In this document: in pieces, positions 1 to 4,701 of the stretch
Position numbering within the stretch: the stretch's first letter is position 1
Layout: each line of letters starts with the position of its first letter
From: Fodinibacter sp035633415
GTDB taxonomy: Bacteria; Actinomycetota; Actinomycetes; Actinomycetales; Dermatophilaceae
NCBI GenBank assembly: GCA_035633415.1
Contig: DASQEZ010000253.1
Span: forward strand, 1-7,200
Direction of reading: 5' to 3'
Length of the DNA: 7,200 bases
Translations under genes and position numbers: made by a program
The notes under the pieces: generated by a model
Databases searched by the model: none
What the model saw: only the letters and a program-made list of their open reading frames with translations
Told to the model about the DNA's origin: nothing

Positions 1-71
1 GCCCCGCTGCCACCCACGCCGTCACCGGCCGAGGCGGCCGCGCCGAAGAGGTCGGTGTCGTCGATGCTCAC
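1..71 (-). CDS. N-terminal fragment of a minus-strand gene, possibly RarA (replication-associated recombination AAA+ ATPase)
   Basis: Reading leftwards from a GTG at 71-69, the frame stays open to the window edge and gives (M)SIDDTDLFGAAASAGDGVGG, about 23 residues. The start is supported by a TAGCCT -10 box ending exactly 7 nt before the GTG, the usual spacing of leaderless actinobacterial genes; there is no Shine-Dalgarno sequence. The acidic 'DDTDLF' followed by a small-residue linker resembles the N-terminus of actinobacterial RarA/MgsA proteins, which often begin with a short D-L-F stretch and an Ala/Gly linker before the AAA+ domain. As I recall, rarA lies downstream of aspS in several actinobacteria, and here it would be downstream of aspS on the same strand, with other genes between. 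RarA acts at stalled replication forks. No ATPase motif is inside the window, so the identity is inference; the existence of a gene is better supported than its name. Confidence 0.45.
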   Translation of the reverse strand, partial: MSIDDTDLFGAAASAGDGVGGSG

Positions 72-78
72 GGTGGCG

Positions 79-84
79 AGGCTA
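79..84 (-). promoter_or_regulatory. Leaderless-type -10 box for the minus-strand gene at 71
   Basis: On the minus strand the hexamer TAGCCT (TANNNT) is followed by CGCCACC and then the GTG start. A 7-nt gap from -10 to start codon is what is expected when transcription begins at or next to the first base of the start codon. No good -35 hexamer is seen 17-18 bp upstream (around 102-108); that position lies inside the palindrome at 95-115. Confidence 0.45.
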
Positions 85-94
85 TCCCGCGACG

Positions 95-115
95 CCGACA
101 CCACCGTGGTGTCGG
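95..115. repeat. Perfect odd-centred palindrome (10-bp arms, 1-bp centre)
   Basis: The left arm CCGACACCAC (95-104) and the right arm GTGGTGTCGG (106-115) are exact reverse complements around C105. As DNA this has the form of a dimeric-repressor operator and covers the -35 region of the putative promoter at 79-84. As RNA it would fold into a 9-bp stem with a CCG loop, so it could instead help terminate transcription from the DinB-like gene. No T-run follows on either strand. Confidence 0.6.
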
Positions 116-197
116 GGATCCTCCTCCGCGGCGGGGAAGTATCCCCGACAGCCGGGGACTTCCCCGCCGTCACCGTGATGTCGGGGAAGCTCCCGGC
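102..197. repeat. Cluster of CGGGGA cores in alternating orientation, with a 17-bp direct repeat
   Basis: CGGGGA occurs at 113-118, 132-137, 153-158 and 182-187, and its reverse complement TCCCCG at 142-147 and 161-166: six copies in 75 bp. The 9-mer TGTCGGGGA is at 110-118 and 179-187, and inverted at 142-150. A longer direct repeat, CACCGTGRTGTCGGGGA, is at 102-118 and 171-187 with 16 of 17 bases identical. Three units are near-palindromic: 130-149, 151-168 and 180-197. The block fills most of the non-coding spacer between the stop at 214 and the start at 71. It could be an operator array, a terminator/attenuator, or a copy of a dispersed genomic palindrome; the window cannot decide. Confidence 0.6.
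129..169. terminator. Strong 41-nt hairpin downstream of the DinB-like gene; candidate terminator
   Basis: The outer arms CGGCGGGGAAGT (129-140) and ACTTCCCCGCCG (158-169) pair perfectly over 12 bp. Inside them CCCCG (143-147) pairs with CGGGG (153-157) around the loop ACAGC, leaving A141-T142 as a bulge: about 17 bp in all. On the minus strand it begins 44 nt after the stop codon of the gene at 214-735, a sensible place for a terminator. There is no U-tract, as is common for actinobacterial terminators. The same sequence is part of the CGGGGA repeat cluster, so a protein-binding role is an alternative. Confidence 0.45.
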
Positions 198-213
198 GCG
201 GCCGGGGCCGGGC

Positions 214-735
214 TCAGTAGTAGCCGGTCTCGCCGTCGAGCTGCTCGCGGAGCAGGTCGAGGTGGCCGGCGTGCCGGGCGGTCTCCTCGAGCATGTGCAG
301 CACCATCCAGCGCAGCGACGCCTCGCCGACCGGGTGCAGCGCGGTGCTCCCCGGGGCGTCGAGGTCGTGCGCGGCGATCGCGGCGTCCGAGCGCGCGCAC
401 TCGGCGTCGTACTCGGCGAGCAGCTCCGCCAGCGGCATCCCGTGAACCCGGAACTCCGCGTCCTCCACCTCCTGCGCGTCGGGCCCGAACCCGCGCCCCG
501 TGCCCGGCTCGCCGAGCAGGCACTCGCGGAACCACAGCTCCTCGGCCCAGCGCAGGTGGGACACGATGCCGGCCACCGTCATGAGCGGCGAGGTCGCCAC
601 CACGACCCGGTGGGCGTCGTCGTCGGACAGCCCCTCGCACTTCAGCCGGACGATGCCGCGCTGCAGGTCGAACCATCCGAGCAGCTGGGTGCGCTCGTCG
701 GAGGTGCGGTCGGGTCGGGTCCTCGTGGCGGCCAT
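214..735 (-). CDS. DinB/DUF664-family protein (putative metal-dependent enzyme)
   Basis: The 173-residue product has the four-helix DinB/YfiT-like fold signature of the DUF664 group, widespread in actinobacteria. Likely metal ligands are H60 in 'VSHLRWAEELWF' and H155/H158 in 'ETARHAGHLDLLREQLDG', the C-terminal block that defines the group; H147 is nearby. Some relatives in the superfamily are mycothiol- or bacillithiol-dependent transferases, and others have no known reaction, so no substrate can be assigned. The protein is predicted cytosolic, with no signal or membrane segment. I chose the ATG at 735 because it starts 'MAATRTRPD' after a G-rich GGTGGGGTG stretch; an in-frame ATG at 777 would add 14 residues rich in Pro, Cys and Gly with no family resemblance. 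It is transcribed away from the MMPL gene across a 105-bp spacer, and its length is normal for the family. Confidence 0.85.
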   Translation of the reverse strand: MAATRTRPDRTSDERTQLLGWFDLQRGIVRLKCEGLSDDDAHRVVVATSPLMTVAGIVSHLRWAEELWFRECLLGEPGTGRGFGPDAQEVEDAEFRVHGMPLAELLAEYDAECARSDAAIAAHDLDAPGSTALHPVGEASLRWMVLHMLEETARHAGHLDLLREQLDGETGYY

Positions 736-840
736 CACCCCACCGTGGCACCCGCGGGGGCAACAGGGCAACGGCATCCGGCCACCCCGGGCGACGACCC
801 CTCGTCGGGCGGGTCACACGGTCGTGGGACGCTTTTCGAC
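736..840. promoter_or_regulatory. Divergent intergenic region between the DinB-like and MMPL genes
   Basis: This spacer must hold the promoters for both divergent genes, yet it contains no TA dinucleotide, so no TANNNT -10 box exists on either strand. Visible structure: tandem GGGCAAC at 758-764 and 766-772 (8-bp step); a 6-bp inverted repeat CGACGA/TCGTCG (792-797/802-807) around CCCC; and an 18-bp near-palindrome GTCACACGGTCGTGGGAC at 813-830 with a single mismatched pair, ending 10 bp before the MMPL ATG. These are operator candidates only. Short dyads are common at this GC content. Confidence 0.35.
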
Positions 841-3045
841 ATGACCTCGCACGACCCCCGCCACGGTGCCCTGCTGCGTCGATGGGGCCGGCTCGTCGCC
901 CGGCACGCCCGGGCGGTCGTCGTGGGGTGGGTCGTCTTCATCGTCGCGGGCTTCGCGGTGGCGCTCGGGGCCGTCGGCACCCCCAGCCTGTTCGACCGGC
1001 TCGACAGCGGCGAGATCGTGGTGGCCGGCGAGAACCAGGACGGGCGCGACCTGCTCACGCAGGGCGGCGGCAGTGGCTTCAGCACCTACACCCAGACCCT
1101 CACGGGGGTCGACCTCGCGGACCCGGCGGTCGCCACCGCGGCCGCAGGAGCGGTCCGTGACCTCACCGCGATCGAGCACGTCGAGTCCGCCGTCAACCCG
1201 TTCGTGGTCCCCGAGGGCCCGACGTCCCCGCAGGCCCTGCGCTTCGTGCTCGACGGCGACCCGGCCTCCGGCGGGTTCGCCACGGTGGTCACCTTCGACC
1301 CCGACAACACCGCCGACGAGGAGGCCGCCGCCACCGAGGAGGTCGACGTCGTCCTCGACCGGCTCGCCGCCGACACCGGCGCGACCGGCGACCAGCGCGG
1401 CGGCCTGAGTGCGCTCGTCGACCGGATCATCGAGCAGGTCAAGATCGACGGCCAGCGCGGGGAGGGCATCGCCCTGCCGGTGAGCTTCCTCGTCATGGTC
1501 GTGGTCTTCGGCGGGTTCCTCGCCGCGGGGTTCCCGGTGCTGGGTGCGGTCGCCTCCATCGCCGGCGCGCTCGCCTCGCTGCTCGGCCTGTCCTACGTCC
1601 TCGACCTCGACGCGTCCGTCGTCAACGTCGTCACCGTGCTCGGGTTGGGGCTGTGCATCGACTACGGGCTCCTGGTCGTGTCCCGCTTCCGTGAGGAGAT
1701 GCGCGAGCTGCTCCAGGGGGCGCCGGTCGCCGACACCACCCACGAGCAGGTCGTGGAGGCCACCGCGTCGACGATGGACCGCGCCGGGCGCACCGTCGTC
1801 TTCTCCGCCCTCACGGTCGCGATCTCGCTGGCGGGTCTGCTCGTCCTGGAGATCCCGTTCATCCGCGCCGTGAGCGTCGCGGGGGTGTCGGTGGTCCTCA
1901 TCGCGCTCGCCGTGGCCCTCACCCTCATCCCGGCCCTGTGCGCCCTCGGGGCCCGGCGCCTCCTGCGGCGCGGAACCGAGACCGCCGCCGACGTCGGGGT
2001 GTTCTCCCGCCTCGCCGAGGTCGTCCACCGGATGCCGTGGGCCGTCATCGCGGTCGTGTCGGGCCTGCTCGTCGTCATGGCCCTGCCGGCCCTGCGGCTC
2101 GAGCTGACCTCGTCCGGCCCGGAGCTGCTCCCGAAGGGCACCCCGGAGCGCACGTTCTACGAGGACTTCCGCGCCGGCTACCCGCTGCTCGCCGGGGCGG
2201 AGGTGCTGGTCGTCACCCGGGCCCCCGTCGCGGAGGTCGAGGCCTGGGCGCAGACCGCCGCCGACCGGCCCGGCGTGGAGTCGGTCGACCCCGTCCGCAC
2301 GCTCGAGAACGGTGTCGCCTCCGTCGGGTTCCAGACCGGCGACTCCGGCACGGGTGACGCCTCGCGCGCCCTCGTCGACTCGCTGCGCACCGACCGCCCG
2401 CCGTTCGAGGCGTTCGTCGTCGGTCAGGCCTCGGGCATCGTCGACTTCCGGGCGACCGTGGCCGATCGCGCGCTGTGGGCGGCGGGCCTCGTCGTGCTCG
2501 CCACCCTGGTCCTGCTGTTCCTCATGACGGGATCGGTCGTCATCCCCGTCAAGGCGCTGGTGATGAACGTGCTGTCCCTCGGGGCGGCGCTCGGCGTCAC
2601 CGTGTGGATCTTCGAGGACGGCCACCTCGAGGACCTCCTGCGCTTCACCTCGACCGGTGCGCTCGAGAACACCATCCCGCTGCTCGTGATCGCCTTCGGC
2701 TTCGGCCTGTCGATGGACTACGAGGTGTTCCTGCTCTCACGCATCGTCGAGCTCCACGAGCAGGGGCACGACACCCGCACGGCGGTCACGCTCGGGCTGC
2801 AGCGCTCGGGGCGGATCATCACCTCGGCCGCCCTGCTCATGGTCATCGTGTTCGCCGGCTTCGCTGCCGGCGACCTGCTGATCATGAAGCAGATGGGGGT
2901 GGCACTCGTCCTCGCGATCGCCATCGACGCCACGCTCGTGCGGATGCTGCTCGTCCCGGCCACGATGTCGGTGCTCGGCGCGGCCAACTGGTGGGCTCCG
3001 CGCCCGCTGCGCCGGCTCCACGAGCGGTGGGGCATCACCGAGTGA
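841..3045 (+). CDS. MMPL-family RND transporter
   Basis: The 734-residue inner-membrane protein has the duplicated RND/MMPL layout. TM1 is at about 25-46, followed by an extracytoplasmic domain (about 47-205), TM2-6 (about 208-368) and TM7 (about 399-417). The second extracytoplasmic domain (about 420-540) is followed by TM8-12 (about 542-710). Each half carries the Asp-Tyr pair of the proton relay known from MmpL3: D274-Y275 in 'GLCIDYGLLVVSRF' and D626-Y627 in 'GLSMDYEVFLLSRI'. It is therefore expected to be a proton-driven exporter of lipids or other hydrophobic molecules; the substrate is not visible. The size suits the short YdfJ/MmpL3-like class, without a long C-terminal tail. The frame is open upstream to position 55, but I take the ATG at 841 because 'MTSHDPRHGALLRRWGRL' is the usual basic N-terminus and the upstream frame lies over the DinB-like gene. 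Its stop overlaps the GNAT start. Confidence 0.93.
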   Translation: MTSHDPRHGALLRRWGRLVARHARAVVVGWVVFIVAGFAVALGAVGTPSLFDRLDSGEIVVAGENQDGRDLLTQGGGSGFSTYTQTLTGVDLADPAVATAAAGAVRDLTAIEHVESAVNPFVVPEGPTSPQALRFVLDGDPASGGFATVVTFDPDNTADEEAAATEEVDVVLDRLAADTGATGDQRGGLSALVDRIIEQVKIDGQRGEGIALPVSFLVMVVVFGGFLAAGFPVLGAVASIAGALASLLGLSYVLDLDASVVNVVTVLGLGLCIDYGLLVVSRFREEMRELLQGAPVADTTHEQVVEATASTMDRAGRTVVFSALTVAISLAGLLVLEIPFIRAVSVAGVSVVLIALAVALTLIPALCALGARRLLRRGTETAADVGVFSRLAEVVHRMPWAVIAVVSGLLVVMALPALRLELTSSGPELLPKGTPERTFYEDFRAGYPLLAGAEVLVVTRAPVAEVEAWAQTAADRPGVESVDPVRTLENGVASVGFQTGDSGTGDASRALVDSLRTDRPPFEAFVVGQASGIVDFRATVADRALWAAGLVVLATLVLLFLMTGSVVIPVKALVMNVLSLGAALGVTVWIFEDGHLEDLLRFTSTGALENTIPLLVIAFGFGLSMDYEVFLLSRIVELHEQGHDTRTAVTLGLQRSGRIITSAALLMVIVFAGFAAGDLLIMKQMGVALVLAIAIDATLVRMLLVPATMSVLGAANWWAPRPLRRLHERWGITE

Positions 3046-3815
3046 GCGGGGTGCAGCTGCTGTCGAGCGCCGCCGAGCTCCTCGACGCCACCGACGGCCA
3101 CCCGGTCGCCGTCCTCGACGTCGGCCCGGGGTTCGTCGCGCCCGCTTATGCCGTGGGGTCGGGCGCCGACGGTGCCGTGGCCTTCCACCGGCGCTCCGAC
3201 CACGGCGTCCCGGGGTCTGCGGCGCTGGGCACGGCATCGGGGCTCGCGAGGCTGCTCGACGACCCGTGCGTGCGCAGCTGGCTCACCGGTGGCGGCAACC
3301 GGCACCTGAGCGTGCCCCGTGGCCTGATGCCGGTGGTCGCGCAGCGTCTCGACCTCGGCGACCGCGGGGGCGAGTGGGACTGGCTGTGGACCCGTCGCGC
3401 TCCCCCGGTCATGGCCGGTGAGGAGCACGTGGTGCGGCTCGACCCGGCTGCGCGGGACGAGGCCGAGGCCTTCCTCACGGCGCACAGCCCGCGCACCCAC
3501 GGTCAGCCGTTCGCACGGGAGGCCCAGCGCTGGGTCGCCGTGCGCGACCCGGGCAGCGGCGAGCTCATCGCCGTCGGCGGCAGCGAGCCGAGCGCGGCCG
3601 GCACCCCGACGCTGGCCGGCATCGCCGTCGCCGGCGACCGACGGGGCCAGGGCTGGGGGGCCGCGGTCACGGCGTACCTGACCAGGCTGGGCGTCGACGA
3701 GACCGGTGCCTGCGCCCTGGGCATGTTCGCCGACAACGACGTCGCCCGCCGGCTCTACCACCGGCTGGGCTTCGCGACCGGGATGGAGTGGACCAGCCGC
3801 TGGTTCGAGGCGTGA
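3042..3815 (+). CDS. GNAT-family N-acetyltransferase (FR47-like C-terminal domain)
   Basis: The 257-residue product is a likely cytosolic acetyl-CoA-dependent N-acyltransferase. The C-terminal half (about 125-257) is a GNAT domain. The acetyl-CoA pyrophosphate loop is in 'IAVAGDRRGQGWGAAVTAYL' (R201-x-x-G204-x-G206), and the late block 'MFADNDVARRLYHRLGF' (228-244) is typical of FR47-like members. Residues 1-120 are not recognisable by eye; the total is nearly twice a single GNAT domain, so they may be a degenerate GNAT half. The GTG start at 3042 overlaps the MMPL TGA in the four bases GTGA, with G-rich sequence (GGTGGGG, from about 3026) upstream, which suggests translational coupling. A second in-frame GTG at 3051 would remove three residues and the overlap. 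The acceptor substrate is unknown. Co-translation with an exporter might suggest modification of an exported or toxic amine, but that is speculation. Confidence 0.88.
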   Translation: MSGVQLLSSAAELLDATDGHPVAVLDVGPGFVAPAYAVGSGADGAVAFHRRSDHGVPGSAALGTASGLARLLDDPCVRSWLTGGGNRHLSVPRGLMPVVAQRLDLGDRGGEWDWLWTRRAPPVMAGEEHVVRLDPAARDEAEAFLTAHSPRTHGQPFAREAQRWVAVRDPGSGELIAVGGSEPSAAGTPTLAGIAVAGDRRGQGWGAAVTAYLTRLGVDETGACALGMFADNDVARRLYHRLGFATGMEWTSRWFEA

Positions 3816-3823
3816 CCTGTGCC

Positions 3824-3829
3824 TAGGGT
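3824..3829 (+). promoter_or_regulatory. Candidate -10 box for the alpha/beta hydrolase gene
   Basis: TAGGGT (TANNNT) lies in the 45-bp gap after the GNAT stop. Transcription from about 3835 would give a leader of roughly 25 nt carrying the Shine-Dalgarno sequence GAAAGG (3849-3854), 6 nt before the ATG at 3861. No convincing -35 hexamer is visible 16-18 bp upstream, so read-through from MMPL-GNAT may also feed this gene. Confidence 0.35.
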
Positions 3830-3860
3830 GGGGTCGTCCACACCTGGCGAAAGGTCACCG

Positions 3861-4685
3861 ATGTCCACGATCAGCAACGGTCCCGTCACCCTCCACGTCG
3901 AGGACAGCGGCGGCGACGGCCGCCCCGTCGTCCTGGTCCACGGTTGGCCGCTGAGCGGCGCGTCGTGGTCGGCCCAGGTGCCCGCCCTCACCGGGGCCGG
4001 TCACCGGGTCGTCACCTACGACCGCCGCGGGTTCGGCGACAGCGACAAGCCCGGCGCCGGGTCGACCTACGACTACGACACCCTCACCGGTGACCTCGAC
4101 GCCGTGCTGAGCGCGCTCGACCTGCGCGACGTCACCCTCGTCGGGTTCTCCATGGGCGGTGGCGAGGTGGCCCGCTACCTCGGCACCCACGGGGCGCAGC
4201 GGGTGCACAGCGCAGTCTTCGCGTCCGCCATCCCACCCTGCCTGATGCTCGACGGCGACCACCCCGACGGCGCCCTCGACGACGACTCCGTGCGCGGCCT
4301 GCAGGCCGGGCTCGAGGCCGACCCGCCCGGCTTCCTCGACGGGTTCACCCGCAACTTCTTCAGTGCCGGCGGGGTGATGAAGGTGACCGAGGCCCAGCAG
4401 CAGGAGGCACTTCGACTGGCCCTGCAGGCCGACGTGCACGCCGCCCGCGAGTGCATCCGTTCGTGGACGACCGACTTCACCGCCGACCTGGCCACGATCA
4501 CCGTGCCGACCCTGGTGATCCACGGCGACTCCGACGCGATCGTGCCCATCGAGAAGTCGGGTCAGCGCACCCACGAGCAGGTGGCGGGCAGCGAGCTGCA
4601 CGTCGTCGAGGGCGGGCCGCACGGCATCAACACCTCGCACGCGCAGGAGTTCAACCGCGCGCTGCTGGCGTTCCTGCAGCGCTGA
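3861..4685 (+). CDS. Alpha/beta hydrolase, cofactor-free (non-heme) chloroperoxidase/esterase type
   Basis: The 274-residue protein has the length and order of bacterial cofactor-free haloperoxidases. The oxyanion-hole strand is 'VVLVHGWPLSGASW' (H27-G28-W29). 'YDRRGFGDSDKP' follows at 53-64. The nucleophile elbow is 'GFSMGGGE' with S97. The acid is D225 in 'HGDSDAIVP' and the base is H254 in 'GGPHGIN', giving a complete Ser-Asp-His triad. Family members hydrolyse esters and, in the presence of carboxylic acids, form peracids that halogenate in vitro; an esterase or perhydrolase role in the cytosol is more likely than true halogenation. No signal peptide is seen. The ATG at 3861 is preferred over the in-frame GTG at 3819, since GAAAGG sits 6 nt before it and the extra 14 residues are not family-like. 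The 3' end faces aspS across 13 bp. Confidence 0.9.
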   Translation: MSTISNGPVTLHVEDSGGDGRPVVLVHGWPLSGASWSAQVPALTGAGHRVVTYDRRGFGDSDKPGAGSTYDYDTLTGDLDAVLSALDLRDVTLVGFSMGGGEVARYLGTHGAQRVHSAVFASAIPPCLMLDGDHPDGALDDDSVRGLQAGLEADPPGFLDGFTRNFFSAGGVMKVTEAQQQEALRLALQADVHAARECIRSWTTDFTADLATITVPTLVIHGDSDAIVPIEKSGQRTHEQVAGSELHVVEGGPHGINTSHAQEFNRALLAFLQR

Positions 4686-4701
4686 ACGCCGCGGGGCGTC
4701 A
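4683..4701. terminator. Hairpin spanning the two facing stop codons; candidate bidirectional terminator
   Basis: The hydrolase stop TGA (4683-4685) can pair with TCA (4699-4701), which is the aspS stop on the other strand. CGCC (4687-4690) pairs with GGCG (4695-4698) around the loop GCGG. The result is a 7-bp stem with A4686 bulged. It fills the whole 13-bp gap between convergent genes. No T-tract lies on either side, so termination efficiency is uncertain. Confidence 0.4.

Noticed and set aside
95..197. CRISPR array or IS end
   Set aside because: The repeats are short, in mixed orientation and unevenly spaced, with no spacers of uniform length, no transposase and no target-site duplication.
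758..772. Tandem GGGCAAC as an iteron or CRISPR-like repeat
   Set aside because: Only two 7-bp copies at an 8-bp step, too short and few to support any array.
55..840. N-terminal extension of the MMPL frame by 262 residues
   Set aside because: It lies antisense over the well-supported DinB-like gene, has low-complexity Arg/Pro/Ala/Gly content, and the family-like N-terminus begins at the ATG at 841.
814..2625. A 603-codon open frame antisense to the MMPL gene
   Set aside because: Its product is almost entirely Asp/Gly/Glu/Arg/His with no hydrophobic core; it is the codon-position shadow of a GC-rich gene whose sense-strand product is clearly MMPL.
2718..3761. A 347-codon antisense frame over the MMPL end and GNAT
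   Set aside because: Composition is shadow-like, no family motif is present, and it covers two recognisable sense genes.
3855..4640. A 261-codon antisense frame over the hydrolase
   Set aside because: It is rich in Gly, Val, His and Asp with no domain, and the sense frame has a full catalytic triad.
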